Shown here piece by piece: positions 42,901 through 51,589 of a stretch of DNA of 64,000 nucleotides. How positions within the stretch are numbered: the first letter of the stretch is position 1; every line of letters starts with the position of its first letter. Source of the DNA: Echinicola sp. 20G (GTDB taxonomy: Bacteria > Bacteroidota > Bacteroidia > Cytophagales > Cyclobacteriaceae). Both the position numbers and the translations under genes were made by a program. A model generated the notes under the pieces. The model searched no databases. It saw nothing but the letters and a program-made list of their open reading frames with translations, and had not been told where the DNA came from. The stretch covers positions 2,486,501-2,550,500 of the forward strand of contig NZ_AP024154.1 of assembly GCF_015533855.1 (NCBI RefSeq). The letters are read 5' to 3'.

Positions 42901-43949
42901 TTCTTGATGGTTAGGAAGCTCTTAAAAGTACTGTTTTCATAGAGCTGTTTGAAACTATGTCTGTCGGGGTACAACAGCTCCATTCGTTTTCTTAAGTTGT
43001 TAATACCGACTCCTTCAGGATTGTTGTTGGTGTAGATTCCGTCCTTTTGCCTCCCCACACTGTTGATGACGGAAAGCATGATTTCCTCATCATTTTCTTT
43101 AATGGCAATCATGATAAAGGAAGGAGATAAATAACTGATCCCGTGTTTGAAAGCGTTTTCAATCAATGTTACAAATAATAAAGGCTCTATAGGGAGGCTA
43201 TCATTGGTAATGGAAAAAGAGTAACTGATCTTGGGGGCACTTTCTGGACTGTACTTTAACTTTTCCAAATTCACATAGTTTTTGATAAACGCCACTTCCT
43301 GTCCTAAAGTCACCTTATCTTTGCCTGATTCATAGAGTACATAGCGAAGCATGTCTGAAAGCAAGAGGATGGCAGGAGTGGTGTCTTCCGATTTTTTTCT
43401 TGCAAGAGAATAAATATTATTCAATGCATTGAACAAAAAGTGCGGATTTAGCTGGTTTTTAAGAAAGTTTAACTCCTTGATGATTTTTTGTTTTTCAAGC
43501 TCTTCGAATTTCTTTTTCTGCTCCTCAAACTGAAGGATCAATTCTATAGAGGTCCCGAGCCCCATGATCATAAAGAACTTGAATAAAGATGGGTTGAATA
43601 AAAGGAAATGAAAATTGGACCTGCCCAAGCCTTTTCTCTCTGGAATATTAGCAAATTCGGGAGGTATTTCGCGAAAGTAATGTTGTAGCCCAATAAATAT
43701 GGCCATGAAAACCAGAAGAAATATCGTGTAGTGAAGGTATTTCCTTTTGAGGATGTAATAGGGAACAAGCCAAATTACATTGATCAGGTAAAAAAGAATG
43801 ATGCTGATATTGGTGATGCTGAAGTAGAAGAGGGAAAAGGGTCTGCTGTGCTCATCAATGATAAAAGAAAAAGCTGGGGATAAAATTATCCCCAGTATTA
43901 AAATATGAATTATAGTTTTTAAGAAATTCCGCTGTTTGATCTTTAGCAT
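42897..43949 (-). CDS. LytS/YehU-type sensor histidine kinase
   Basis: 350 aa. About four membrane segments within residues ~10-140 (THIHILILGIILSPAFSFI-like, ISIILFYLINVIWLVPYYIL, YTIFLLVFMAIFIGLQHY, KFFMIMGLGTSIELIL), a short coiled coil (EEQKKKFEELEKQKIIKEL), then the His_kinase motif LKNQLNPHFLFNALNNIY with phospho-acceptor His170, and a compact ATPase domain (LLFVTLIENAFKHGISY ... NPEGVGINNLRKRMELLYPD). No periplasmic sensor domain of note, so the signal is probably sensed in or at the membrane, perhaps through the lipoproteins encoded upstream. Partner is the LytTR regulator. Confidence 0.94.
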   Translation of the reverse strand: MLKIKQRNFLKTIIHILILGIILSPAFSFIIDEHSRPFSLFYFSITNISIILFYLINVIWLVPYYILKRKYLHYTIFLLVFMAIFIGLQHYFREIPPEFANIPERKGLGRSNFHFLLFNPSLFKFFMIMGLGTSIELILQFEEQKKKFEELEKQKIIKELNFLKNQLNPHFLFNALNNIYSLARKKSEDTTPAILLLSDMLRYVLYESGKDKVTLGQEVAFIKNYVNLEKLKYSPESAPKISYSFSITNDSLPIEPLLFVTLIENAFKHGISYLSPSFIMIAIKENDEEIMLSVINSVGRQKDGIYTNNNPEGVGINNLRKRMELLYPDRHSFKQLYENSTFKSFLTIKK

Positions 43950-43961
43950 GCTGTTGTTACA

Positions 43962-44951
43962 TTAATCCTCTTCGTCATAGTCAACAAACGGTTCCAGTTC
44001 CCAAATATCATCAAACCTTAGGCTGGAGCTTTTGCCTAAAAGCACATAGGCTCTTTCATTGTTGACAGAGAAGGCTGAAGCCCCGGTCCTAAATGTACCT
44101 TCAAAATCAGTTTTTTCGTGCCAAGTATCTGTGTTAGGTCTATATTCCCATGTGCTACCGATAATAGAACCTCGGCTACCCACCGTGAGGTATCCATAAG
44201 CTCCAATCGTAAATGCGCAGGCATTGGATCTGTAAATCAGATAATCGTCATCATAGTCAAGGTCTTCTTTTTGGGTCCATTCTAAAGTGTTGCCATCAAG
44301 AGCCCAAAGGTCAAACTCATAGGAGCCGTTGTTGATACCGGTGCCAATATACGCAATATCATCTATCACAAAAGCAGCAGCGCCTTGGCGTTTCGCACCA
44401 CCCATACTAATAATCTGCACCCATGAGTTGTTATCAGGGTCGTACTGCCAGAAGTCTTTTTGCTCACTGCCATCATAACCTGTTCCGATATAGCCTTTGC
44501 CCACCAATGAGAACCCTACCGCATCATATCGTGCTGTTCCACCAAAGGAAGCTACTTCTTTCCAAGTGTCAGATTCCGGGTCATACTCCCAAAAATCCTT
44601 GAGCTTGTCTGTGCCGTCATAGCCGGTCCCTACATATCCTTTTCCATCAATGGAAAAAGCGACTGCATTGCTTCTGGCCTTACCAGGGAAGTCTCCTTTT
44701 TTCTCCCAATAATCGCCTTGGGCGTTATATTCCCATACATCATTGAGGTAGTCGTCGCCAGTGTACCCTCCCATGATGAAAGCTCGGTCACCAATGGAAA
44801 AAGAGGCAGCGTTGGATCTGTTGTCACCATCAAAATAGGACCTCCTTACCCAGTTTCCTTCTGAGGTTTCTTCCTCATCGCTAACGCATGAGGCAATCAG
44901 TAATATCCCCATCAGGGAAAGGAAAATGTTTAATAATTTTACTCTAAGCAT
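43962..44951 (-). CDS. Kelch-repeat lipoprotein
   Basis: 329 aa; signal and lipobox IASC (Cys22). About six Kelch-type blades, each with a hydrophobic strand, Gly-Gly or Gly-Thr-Gly turn and a Trp-x-Tyr pair (FIMGGYTGDDYLNDVWEYNAQGDYW, GYVGTGYDGTDKLKDFWEY, GYIGTGYDGSEQKDFWQY, GYLTVGSRGS...STWEY), so a beta propeller on the outer membrane or facing the periplasm. Proteins of this kind bind proteins or glycans. It is 6 nt from the DUF4270 gene upstream and 12 nt from the kinase gene downstream, so it is in the same operon. Confidence 0.9.
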   Translation of the reverse strand: MLRVKLLNIFLSLMGILLIASCVSDEEETSEGNWVRRSYFDGDNRSNAASFSIGDRAFIMGGYTGDDYLNDVWEYNAQGDYWEKKGDFPGKARSNAVAFSIDGKGYVGTGYDGTDKLKDFWEYDPESDTWKEVASFGGTARYDAVGFSLVGKGYIGTGYDGSEQKDFWQYDPDNNSWVQIISMGGAKRQGAAAFVIDDIAYIGTGINNGSYEFDLWALDGNTLEWTQKEDLDYDDDYLIYRSNACAFTIGAYGYLTVGSRGSIIGSTWEYRPNTDTWHEKTDFEGTFRTGASAFSVNNERAYVLLGKSSSLRFDDIWELEPFVDYDEED

Positions 44952-44957
44952 TGTTCA

Positions 44958-46253
44958 TTAATTTAATGGAAGAAATGTGATATCTATTTTTATTTTTTGT
45001 TCGTCAGAGATACTCGAAAGCATCAGGCCACTTGTTGTGATTCCTGTAGAACTAGGGACACTTATCCATAGTGCATCTTCATTATGAATGTCTTGGCCAA
45101 GTTTATAGTCAATAAATTCCTTTATAGGAATCTCATAGTATGTCTTTTCCTGAAATTGCTCGTCCCAAGAGGTGAGTGTGGCACTGCCAAGGTTGTAGAG
45201 AAAGAGGTTCTTTTTATCTACAATCCAAACATTAACAGTTGTGATTGGTGTATTGAAGTACCTGTCATAGGTGTTGGGTTTCAATGGGAGTCTCAAACTG
45301 GCTGAAGTGATAAAATAATCATCCGCTATTTCCAATAGTTCATGGATATTGGGGAGCTCCATCCGAATGGAGGCTCCCATAATCTGATCAGCCATGACCA
45401 CTCCATTGGATTCATCAATAGGGATATTTTGATAGGTTTCAGTTGAAGTATAAAATTGAGAGCTTCTATCAATGTCCAGATGGGTGAATTTTCCGGATCC
45501 ATTTTCCACAGAGAGCTTTAGAATTTTGTTTCCTTCATCCAAATCACTCGGGATACGGTAGTAGAAACCGATATAAGAAGATTCGGTAAAACTAACCAGA
45601 GGGCTGTTGTCCAAGGTTTGCAGAACAAGACCTTTGAAAACTTCCTCTAAATCATCAGTAGACTCAAAAATGGAGTTCTTTCCTTTTCCCTGCTCAAACA
45701 ACATTTGACTAAAATCTTGAGGGAGCGTGATGGTCAGTGAATCTCTATGAGGGACCACTCGCATCGCCTGAGTGGCAATAGGAGTATCATTATAATCGAA
45801 GGATTGATAGCTGTAGATATTGTCATCATCATCTACTTCCAATTCTTCCAAAAGCTCGTGCACATTTACATCAAAGCCTGGCAGCGTATCATAATGGTAA
45901 GTTTCATAGAATAAGACCAAAACGGTAGAGTCCAGTTTGGCCGCATCCTCTACTTGGGTACTGCTGGTGATGCCAAATTGGAGATAAGGTGAAGCGTTGA
46001 TCGTTCCTCGATAATTATCTTGGTGATGGCCCAGGGTGAATGTGCTGAGGGTATTGGTAACCAAAGAGTCATTGAAATAAGTGTACAGGTCTAAGTCTGT
46101 ATATTCGAATAGCCTTAAGTCTAATGTCTCTCCATCTGTTACTATTTGAGGTTCTGTCAAGGTATCATTCTCGAAACAACCCGTAAGCAATGCAGAAACG
46201 AATAGAAACAACAATAGGTATTTATTTGGCATAAGTAAAAGGCGCTTCAACAC
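44958..46253 (-). CDS. DUF4270-type lipoprotein
   Basis: 431 aa; signal and lipobox LTGC (Cys26, or Cys19 from the second Met). The body is beta-rich and matches my memory of DUF4270 proteins: VTDGETLDLRLFEYTDLDLYTYFNDSLVTNTLSTFTLGHHQDNYRGTINA split over the N-terminal third, then SLRLPLKPNTYDRYF and a C-terminal DALWISVPSS. Function is unknown. First gene of a four-gene minus-strand operon with Kelch, LytS and LytTR genes, hinting at an envelope sensing role. Confidence 0.75.
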   Translation of the reverse strand: MLKRLLLMPNKYLLLFLFVSALLTGCFENDTLTEPQIVTDGETLDLRLFEYTDLDLYTYFNDSLVTNTLSTFTLGHHQDNYRGTINASPYLQFGITSSTQVEDAAKLDSTVLVLFYETYHYDTLPGFDVNVHELLEELEVDDDDNIYSYQSFDYNDTPIATQAMRVVPHRDSLTITLPQDFSQMLFEQGKGKNSIFESTDDLEEVFKGLVLQTLDNSPLVSFTESSYIGFYYRIPSDLDEGNKILKLSVENGSGKFTHLDIDRSSQFYTSTETYQNIPIDESNGVVMADQIMGASIRMELPNIHELLEIADDYFITSASLRLPLKPNTYDRYFNTPITTVNVWIVDKKNLFLYNLGSATLTSWDEQFQEKTYYEIPIKEFIDYKLGQDIHNEDALWISVPSSTGITTSGLMLSSISDEQKIKIDITFLPLN

Positions 46254-46515
46254 GCTAATTATGGGTAATCAGATTGATTAATTAGTATCGTTGACAAAAC
46301 AAGCAAAAATGAGCTTCCTCAATTTTTAAAATAGATTTAACCAGCTTTTTTGTCGACGAACAAGCACTATTGCTCTTTTTGTGCCTGAGAGTAGTGGGAG
46401 CTAGAAAAGCAGCTTTGGTCTATTGGTTTTTCAGCTTGTCGTGGAAATTTGACTGTTGGTCTATAAAATCATTGGCTGATGTGTCTGTTATATACCTTGC
46501 GGGAAAAAGTTAAAG

Positions 46516-47754
46516 ATGCGTGCTATCATAAATATATTTTGTTGCAGTGTTTGTTTTCTAATTTTTAGTGGTGAGCTGTTTGCCCAAAGGGGGGACGGCT
46601 CACTTTATTCCTCTTATGGGATAGGATTATTGTCTGAAGATAACTTTGGACAATCGGCCAGGCTTGGAGGTGTTGGTACAGCGGTAAGATCACCTTATTT
46701 TCTCAACCAGCTTAACCCTGCTTCAGCCACCAGTGTAAGTGCCTATAATTTCATGGTGGATGCTCAAGTGGATTACAGACTTATGAATATTAAAACCTCT
46801 TCGGAGGAGATTACCATCAATAGAACCAACTTAAGCTTAGTCTCATTTTGGTTCAGAACAGGAAGGAAATCGGCCATGACCCTCGGAATCATGCCCATGA
46901 GTAGTGTGGACTACAGTTTTGCAGAGAAAACGTACTTCGAGGGTTCTACTACTCCCTTTGATAAATACATCTCTGGCTATGGGGATATCAATAAGATCTA
47001 CATGAATTTTGCTTTGGACGTGCTGCCGAGAGTGACATTGGGTGTAAGGCCATATTATGCTTTCGGCAATATCAATCACGAGACTTACTACAATACAGAT
47101 TTAGTAACGGAAGGTACCGTAGAAAGCTTCAAGATGAATGAACGGGATAATTACAATGGGGTAGGAGCAGATGTTGGAATTCAGTTTGTCCCTTATAAAA
47201 AAGAAGGCAAACAACTTACCATTGGTGCCAGCTACCAACTACCATCCACCCTCAAATCGACAACCACCTCCTTAGCTTACCTCAACGATAGCGATTCGGT
47301 GCTTTATGAAATTCCGGAGAAGAATGATAATGTGCTGTTGGGCTCAGCGATCAAGGGAGGGATATCCTTTCAAAACAAGAATTTGCTGATTGCAGTTGAC
47401 TATAGCCACAAAATTTTTCCGTCTGAATGGGAGGATTATACCAATAGCCAAAGATTCAGCCTTGGAGGAGAATATATGCCGAATTTCTACGGGTTTAAGT
47501 TTCTGGAGAGAATGAACTTTTCAGCGGGCTTGTTTTACGATACGGGATACATTCTGTCAGAGGGTTCCCCGGTTGAAAGCAAAGGAGGGAGCATTGGTTT
47601 TGGCTTTCCTATCCAAGGTTTTACAAGAATAAACCTGGCCTACCAATATGAGCAAAAAGGGACGGTCGCCCAACTGTCAAGAGAAGTCACCCATGGTATC
47701 ACCCTCAACTTCAACTTAGCAGATATTTGGTTCCAAAAGTCTGGCTATCAATAA
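46516..47754 (+). CDS. Outer-membrane beta-barrel protein (FadL/PorV-like)
   Basis: 412 aa with signal peptide (CCSVCFLIFSGELFAQ). The N-terminus GDGSLYSSYGIGLLSEDNFGQSARLGGVGTAVRS followed by LNPAS is the pattern of Bacteroidota outer-membrane barrels related to FadL/OmpP1, with many alternating strands (NKIYMNFALDVLPRVTLGVRPYYAFG, KQLTIGASYQLPS, FSAGLFYDTGYIL, INLAYQYEQKG) up to the C-terminal ITLNFNLADIWF. Probably moves or binds a hydrophobic compound, or acts as a scaffold; the sequence does not say which. The DUF2141 gene follows 36 nt later. Confidence 0.8.
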   Translation: MRAIINIFCCSVCFLIFSGELFAQRGDGSLYSSYGIGLLSEDNFGQSARLGGVGTAVRSPYFLNQLNPASATSVSAYNFMVDAQVDYRLMNIKTSSEEITINRTNLSLVSFWFRTGRKSAMTLGIMPMSSVDYSFAEKTYFEGSTTPFDKYISGYGDINKIYMNFALDVLPRVTLGVRPYYAFGNINHETYYNTDLVTEGTVESFKMNERDNYNGVGADVGIQFVPYKKEGKQLTIGASYQLPSTLKSTTTSLAYLNDSDSVLYEIPEKNDNVLLGSAIKGGISFQNKNLLIAVDYSHKIFPSEWEDYTNSQRFSLGGEYMPNFYGFKFLERMNFSAGLFYDTGYILSEGSPVESKGGSIGFGFPIQGFTRINLAYQYEQKGTVAQLSREVTHGITLNFNLADIWFQKSGYQ

Positions 47755-47790
47755 TCAACTTGTTTAATTACTTTAATTGATCACCTATTA

Positions 47791-48210
47791 ATGAAATTGG
47801 TTTACTTATTTATTGCCTTGCTTTTTCCATTGGAAGAAGCCGGTAATACCACCGTTATTACCATAGACAACCTTGATATCGCATTGGGAGGAAATGTTAA
47901 AGTCCAGGTTTATGATGAGGATATGCTGCATGAGGAAAATGCCAATCCTATTCTTGAGAAAACAGTACAAGTTTCCGAAAGCTGTTTGCCCCTCAAGCTG
48001 GATCACCTTCCTGAGGGAAAATACATGGTAGCAGTTTTCCACGATACCAATGCGAATGGCAAGTTGGATTACTCCTTTTTTGGGGTGCCGAAAGAAGGAT
48101 ATGGCTTTTCAGGAAAATTTTCCTGTGGACTTAAATCGGCAGGTCCTTCGCTCCATTATGTACAACTTACTAATGGACTAAATCATATTCAGATGCATTT
48201 GTGCTATTAA
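47791..48210 (+). CDS. DUF2141 domain protein
   Basis: 139 aa with a short signal (LVYLFIALLFPLEEAG). The DUF2141 core is clear: LPEGKYMVAVFHDTNANGKLDYSFFGVPKEGYGFSGK, with the Asp-x-Asn-x-Asn-Gly-x-Leu-Asp turn resembling a Ca-binding loop. The N-terminal half carries a strand-rich VTIDNL...VKVQVYDEDM pattern. A small secreted beta-sandwich of unknown function. Ends 4 nt before a 16-bp terminator stem shared with rlmB. Confidence 0.85.
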   Translation: MKLVYLFIALLFPLEEAGNTTVITIDNLDIALGGNVKVQVYDEDMLHEENANPILEKTVQVSESCLPLKLDHLPEGKYMVAVFHDTNANGKLDYSFFGVPKEGYGFSGKFSCGLKSAGPSLHYVQLTNGLNHIQMHLCY

Positions 48211-48214
48211 AAAT

Positions 48215-48248
48215 AAAATCCCCTTGAAATTTATTTCAAGGGGATTTT
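48215..48248. terminator. Bidirectional terminator between DUF2141 gene and rlmB
   Basis: Perfect 16-bp stem AAAATCCCCTTGAAAT / ATTTCAAGGGGATTTT with a 2-nt nominal loop; A and T tracts on both sides serve both strands. Confidence 0.9.
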
Positions 48249-48267
48249 ATTGATGATTTATTTCTTT

Positions 48268-49047
48268 TTAAGCTTCTTTTCTTTGCCTGATGACCTCATA
48301 GATCAAAACACCACAGGCTACAGAAACATTGAGACTATCGATATTCCCTCCCATTGGAATTCTTACAAACTCGTTGCTCAGCTCCATCAGTTCATCTGAT
48401 ATACCATCTTCTTCTGATCCCATAATGATGGCTGTCGGAGCTTTGAAATCAGCTTCATACATATCTCTCTCAGTCTTTTCTGTACAGCTGACAATATTCA
48501 AACCCATTTTTTTGAGATCTTTCACTGTATAGTATAGGTTTCTTACCCTACACACAGGAAGGAAGTTAAGGGCTCCAGCAGAAGTTTTAACTGCATCAGA
48601 GTTGATTTGGGCTGCCCCTTTTTCAGGAATGACAATAGCGTGCACACCTGCACAGTCGGCTGTTCTGGCAATGGCGCCAAAGTTTCTCACATCCGTAATC
48701 CTGTCCAATACCAAAATCAAAGGATCTACACCTTTAGAATAGCATTCCTCAATGACATTGTCCAAAGAAGCATATTGAATGGCAGACATGTGTGCAACAA
48801 CTCCCTGGTGGTTTTTTCGAGTGATCCTATTGAGCTTGGCATCAGGAACCCTTACCACGGGTACACGTTCTTGCTTGGCTACACTCAAAAGCTCCTTGAT
48901 CAGGTCATTGTTCAGCTCTTTGTTCACAAGGATCTTATCAATATCCTTGTGGGCATGAAGCGCCTCCATAACCGCTCTGGTGCCAAAGATAAAGTCTTTT
49001 TCGTGTGTCCCTTTCTCGATTAGAAAGCCATCTTTCCGCTTCTCCAT
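48268..49047 (-). CDS. rlmB: 23S rRNA (guanosine-2'-O-)-methyltransferase, SpoU/TrmH family
   Basis: 259 aa from the Met at 49047; an upstream Met at 49068 would add MVPKHHT and deepen the overlap with the GWxTD gene. N-terminal ribosome-binding-like domain (IFGTRAVMEALHAHKDIDKILVNKEL), then the SPOUT knot with motif 1 VRNFGAIARTADCAGVHAIVIP, motif 2 IMGSEEDGIS and motif 3 IPMGGNIDSLNVSVACGVLIYEV. This matches RlmB, which methylates the 2'-OH of G2251 in 23S rRNA (E. coli numbering). The start overlaps the end of the preceding gene by 28 nt, so the two are translated together. Confidence 0.9.
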   Translation of the reverse strand: MEKRKDGFLIEKGTHEKDFIFGTRAVMEALHAHKDIDKILVNKELNNDLIKELLSVAKQERVPVVRVPDAKLNRITRKNHQGVVAHMSAIQYASLDNVIEECYSKGVDPLILVLDRITDVRNFGAIARTADCAGVHAIVIPEKGAAQINSDAVKTSAGALNFLPVCRVRNLYYTVKDLKKMGLNIVSCTEKTERDMYEADFKAPTAIIMGSEEDGISDELMELSNEFVRIPMGGNIDSLNVSVACGVLIYEVIRQRKEA

Positions 49048-50267
49048 AGTGTGATGCTTTGGAACCATTCAGGTTGATAGGACCTGGATCGGTTCAACTT
49101 GTAGTAACTTGGTGTGAAAATATTCTTGATTCTGGCAAAGGTAAAGCTAATTTTTGAATTACTGCCTAATTTGTCATAAATCCAGATTTCTTTGTCCGCA
49201 TCAAAGAATACCCCTGTGGGAGGCCCCATGACGGTATAGATCATCCCTCGGTCCGTTTTCCAACCTTCTTTAAAATCAGTGAAAAGGATGTTGGCAAATT
49301 CTATTTGACGGAAATATTCCCTAATGATATTTTGGGCTTTTTCAGTGTCTTTCGTGAGGTTGAGCCAATATTTATCCAAAGCCTTCTTTTTGTCAGAAGC
49401 TTCTCTCAATGCCTCATGCTCACTTCTGGTAGAAATATAAACCAACATATCCACCATTTCTTGATAGTCTGCTACATTTGGAAATGCATCTGAGGTCGTC
49501 TTGACCATAAAACCACTTTGTTCTGTGGTGTCAGCCTGAATGAAATAATATCCATTGTCATCAAATGGTTGGGGAACATTGACCAGGAAGTTACCATTGT
49601 CTACTACGCGGATGTCCTTAGGAGTTGGAGCAGGGCGTGTTTCCATTGGAGGAAGTGGTATTTCAAACTCCATTGGATAATAATAGCTGTAAAGGTTTAA
49701 GGTCTTGTCACTTTTAAAAAGTAATGCTTCTCCTTTATTAATATAGTTTTGGTCAAAAGGAATACCATTGGCATAATAGCCCCCAAATGAAGGAATGTCA
49801 GCGATAAAGGGACTGATCAGATCAGCATGATATACATATTGGTCACCCTGTCTGGTGTCTTTGCATATGATGACAGCAAAAGCCATTTCCTGACGTTCTG
49901 GGATAGTGACCGTTTCTTCAAAATAAAAATGTCTATCCGTATCTGACTTTAGTTTGTCTGTGGTGAGTGGGACAATATTTTTCTCATTGATCTCTTCATT
50001 GAAGTCTTTGACAATGACATAGGAAAAAGCATAGTCTTCAAAATTGGCATTTTCCTCAATTTTCTCGACAGGCATCTGCAATTTAAAAGATCTTTCTCCC
50101 GTTTTGATTGGGATAATTTTGGGAGAAATGCGGGAATACCTCGAATACCGAAGGTTTTGATTGATGTTTTTAAGATTACTTTGGGCGGTTGCTGTCCATG
50201 ATCCCAATATCATCAGGGAGAGGACAGTGAGCAGTTTTAAATTTAGTGTCTTTATCTTTATCATCAT
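49020..50267 (-). CDS. GWxTD domain protein, secreted
   Basis: 415 aa with signal peptide (VLSLMILGSWTATAQ). The C-terminal ~130 residues form the GWxTD domain: FKEGWKTDRGMIYTVMGPPTGVFFD and EIWIYD, with GW-K-TD instead of any other fifth residue, and a typical F-tail. The N-terminal two thirds are beta-rich (LQMPVEKIEENANFEDYAFSYVIVKDF ... LNLYSYYYPMEFEIPLPP). These proteins are widespread in Bacteroidota, exported, and of unknown function. Divergent from the methyltransferase gene with only 49 nt between, so promoters overlap. Confidence 0.85.
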   Translation of the reverse strand: MMIKIKTLNLKLLTVLSLMILGSWTATAQSNLKNINQNLRYSRYSRISPKIIPIKTGERSFKLQMPVEKIEENANFEDYAFSYVIVKDFNEEINEKNIVPLTTDKLKSDTDRHFYFEETVTIPERQEMAFAVIICKDTRQGDQYVYHADLISPFIADIPSFGGYYANGIPFDQNYINKGEALLFKSDKTLNLYSYYYPMEFEIPLPPMETRPAPTPKDIRVVDNGNFLVNVPQPFDDNGYYFIQADTTEQSGFMVKTTSDAFPNVADYQEMVDMLVYISTRSEHEALREASDKKKALDKYWLNLTKDTEKAQNIIREYFRQIEFANILFTDFKEGWKTDRGMIYTVMGPPTGVFFDADKEIWIYDKLGSNSKISFTFARIKNIFTPSYYKLNRSRSYQPEWFQSITLWRSGKMAF

Positions 50268-50316
50268 TCGGTTTTAAAAATTAACCTTATTTTTGTTGAA
50301 AATAATAAAATTTTAA

Positions 50317-51096
50317 ATGGCTACCTATACAACGGAAATTGCCTCTGATAAGTTGGTAAGTGACAACCCAATTCATCAACGTTTATTAAAGGCATACATT
50401 GCAGCGAAGCCGCTGGTAAAAGGGGATTTATTGGAAATAGGATGCGGAGAAGGTCGTGGAGTGGAAGAGCTTCGAGGAAATGTAAATTCCTATCATGGCA
50501 TAGATAAAATTGGTGAAGTAATCCAAAACCTTCAGAATAAATACCCTGATGTTCAATTTGAGCAAGCAGTGATACCTCCCTTAAGTACAGTTCCATCTGA
50601 TCATTACGATACAGTAGTGAGTTTTCAGGTGATAGAACATATCGAAAATGATCGCTTGTTTTTGGAAGAAATCTATCGGGTGTTGAAACCGGGTGGGCAA
50701 GCTATTATTTCTACACCCAATATTCGTCATACACTAAGCAGGAACCCTTGGCATGTTCGTGAATACACGGGCAAGGAATTGATAAATCTTTGTGAAAAGA
50801 TTTTTGACAATGTAAATGCTAAAGGAATTGGAGGAAATGAAAAAGTTTGGGACTATCACGAGGCCAATAGAAAGTCCGTGAATAAAATCATGCGTTTTGA
50901 TATTTTTGACCTTCAGCACAAACTTCCTGCGGCAATTCTGAGAATGCCTTATGAGATTTTGAATCGTATGAACAGAAATAAGCTGCATAAGCAGGGTGGA
51001 CAATCTGTTACGAACATTCATCATGAAGATTATTTGGTGACAGATCATCCTGATCAGGGCTTGGATCTTTTTTATATCTTGGAAAAGAAGGCTTAG
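50317..51096 (+). CDS. Class I SAM-dependent methyltransferase
   Basis: 259 aa. Rossmann-fold methyltransferase: motif I LLEIGCGEGRGVEEL (~40-54), acidic end of beta2 in YHGIDKIGE, motif VVSFQVIEHIENDRLFLEEIYRVLKPGGQAIISTPN (~105-140), matching Methyltransf_11/Ubie-like enzymes. The C-terminal ~100 residues are family-specific (HLREYTGKEL-like region, LQHKLPAAILRMPYEILNRMN). Substrate unknown; such enzymes often modify lipids, quinones or cell-surface sugars. The GNAT gene starts 6 nt after its stop. Confidence 0.88.
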   Translation: MATYTTEIASDKLVSDNPIHQRLLKAYIAAKPLVKGDLLEIGCGEGRGVEELRGNVNSYHGIDKIGEVIQNLQNKYPDVQFEQAVIPPLSTVPSDHYDTVVSFQVIEHIENDRLFLEEIYRVLKPGGQAIISTPNIRHTLSRNPWHVREYTGKELINLCEKIFDNVNAKGIGGNEKVWDYHEANRKSVNKIMRFDIFDLQHKLPAAILRMPYEILNRMNRNKLHKQGGQSVTNIHHEDYLVTDHPDQGLDLFYILEKKA

Positions 51097-51102
51097 GTAT
51101 CC

Positions 51103-51549
51103 ATGTTTTTTAAAGTTGATCAGGTAGAGGTTTCAGAATATCCCGAACTGGTGTCGGTTTGGGAAGCATCTGTCAGGGCTACACATGATTTTCTTTCCCA
51201 AGGGGATATCGAATACTTTAAACCTTTGATTCTTAATCAATACCTTGGTTTGGTAAAGTTGGCTTGTGTAAGAAGTAAAAAGGAGAAGGCTATTTTAGGT
51301 TTTATAGGGATTGCCGACCAAAAAGTGGAAATGCTTTTTGTCCATCCCAAAGCTATGGGGATAGGTATTGGAAAGCTCTTAATGAAATATGCGATAGAAA
51401 ATAAAGAAGCTACTAAGGTAGATGTCAATGAGGATAATACAGCCGCTGTGGGCTTCTATAAGCACCTGGGGTTTGAAGTGAAAAGTAGGTCGGAGCTTGA
51501 CCCTATGGGAAAGCCTTATCCCATTTTACATATGAAGCTTGGAAGATAA
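51103..51549 (+). CDS. GNAT family N-acetyltransferase
   Basis: 148 aa. Acetyl-CoA-binding core: VEMLFVHPKAMGIGIGKLLMKYAI (the (Q/R)xxGxG/A loop here M-G-I-G-I-G-K) and VDVNEDNTAAVGFYKHLGFEV, close to the PA0115/YiaC-like group, with RATHDFLSQGDIEYFK at the N-terminus. Acetylates an amine of an unknown small molecule or protein. Probably co-transcribed with the methyltransferase gene. Confidence 0.9.
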   Translation: MFFKVDQVEVSEYPELVSVWEASVRATHDFLSQGDIEYFKPLILNQYLGLVKLACVRSKKEKAILGFIGIADQKVEMLFVHPKAMGIGIGKLLMKYAIENKEATKVDVNEDNTAAVGFYKHLGFEVKSRSELDPMGKPYPILHMKLGR

Positions 51550-51551
51550 CC

Positions 51552-51589
51552 AAACAAAAAGAGCGGCCAAATGGCCGCTCTTTTTGTTT
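51552..51589. terminator. Bidirectional terminator between GNAT and DUF2723 genes
   Basis: 18-bp perfect stem: AAACAAAAAGAGCGGCCA (51552-51569) pairs with 51572-51589 over a 2-nt loop. It overlaps the last 2 bases of the minus-strand gene. Confidence 0.9.
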
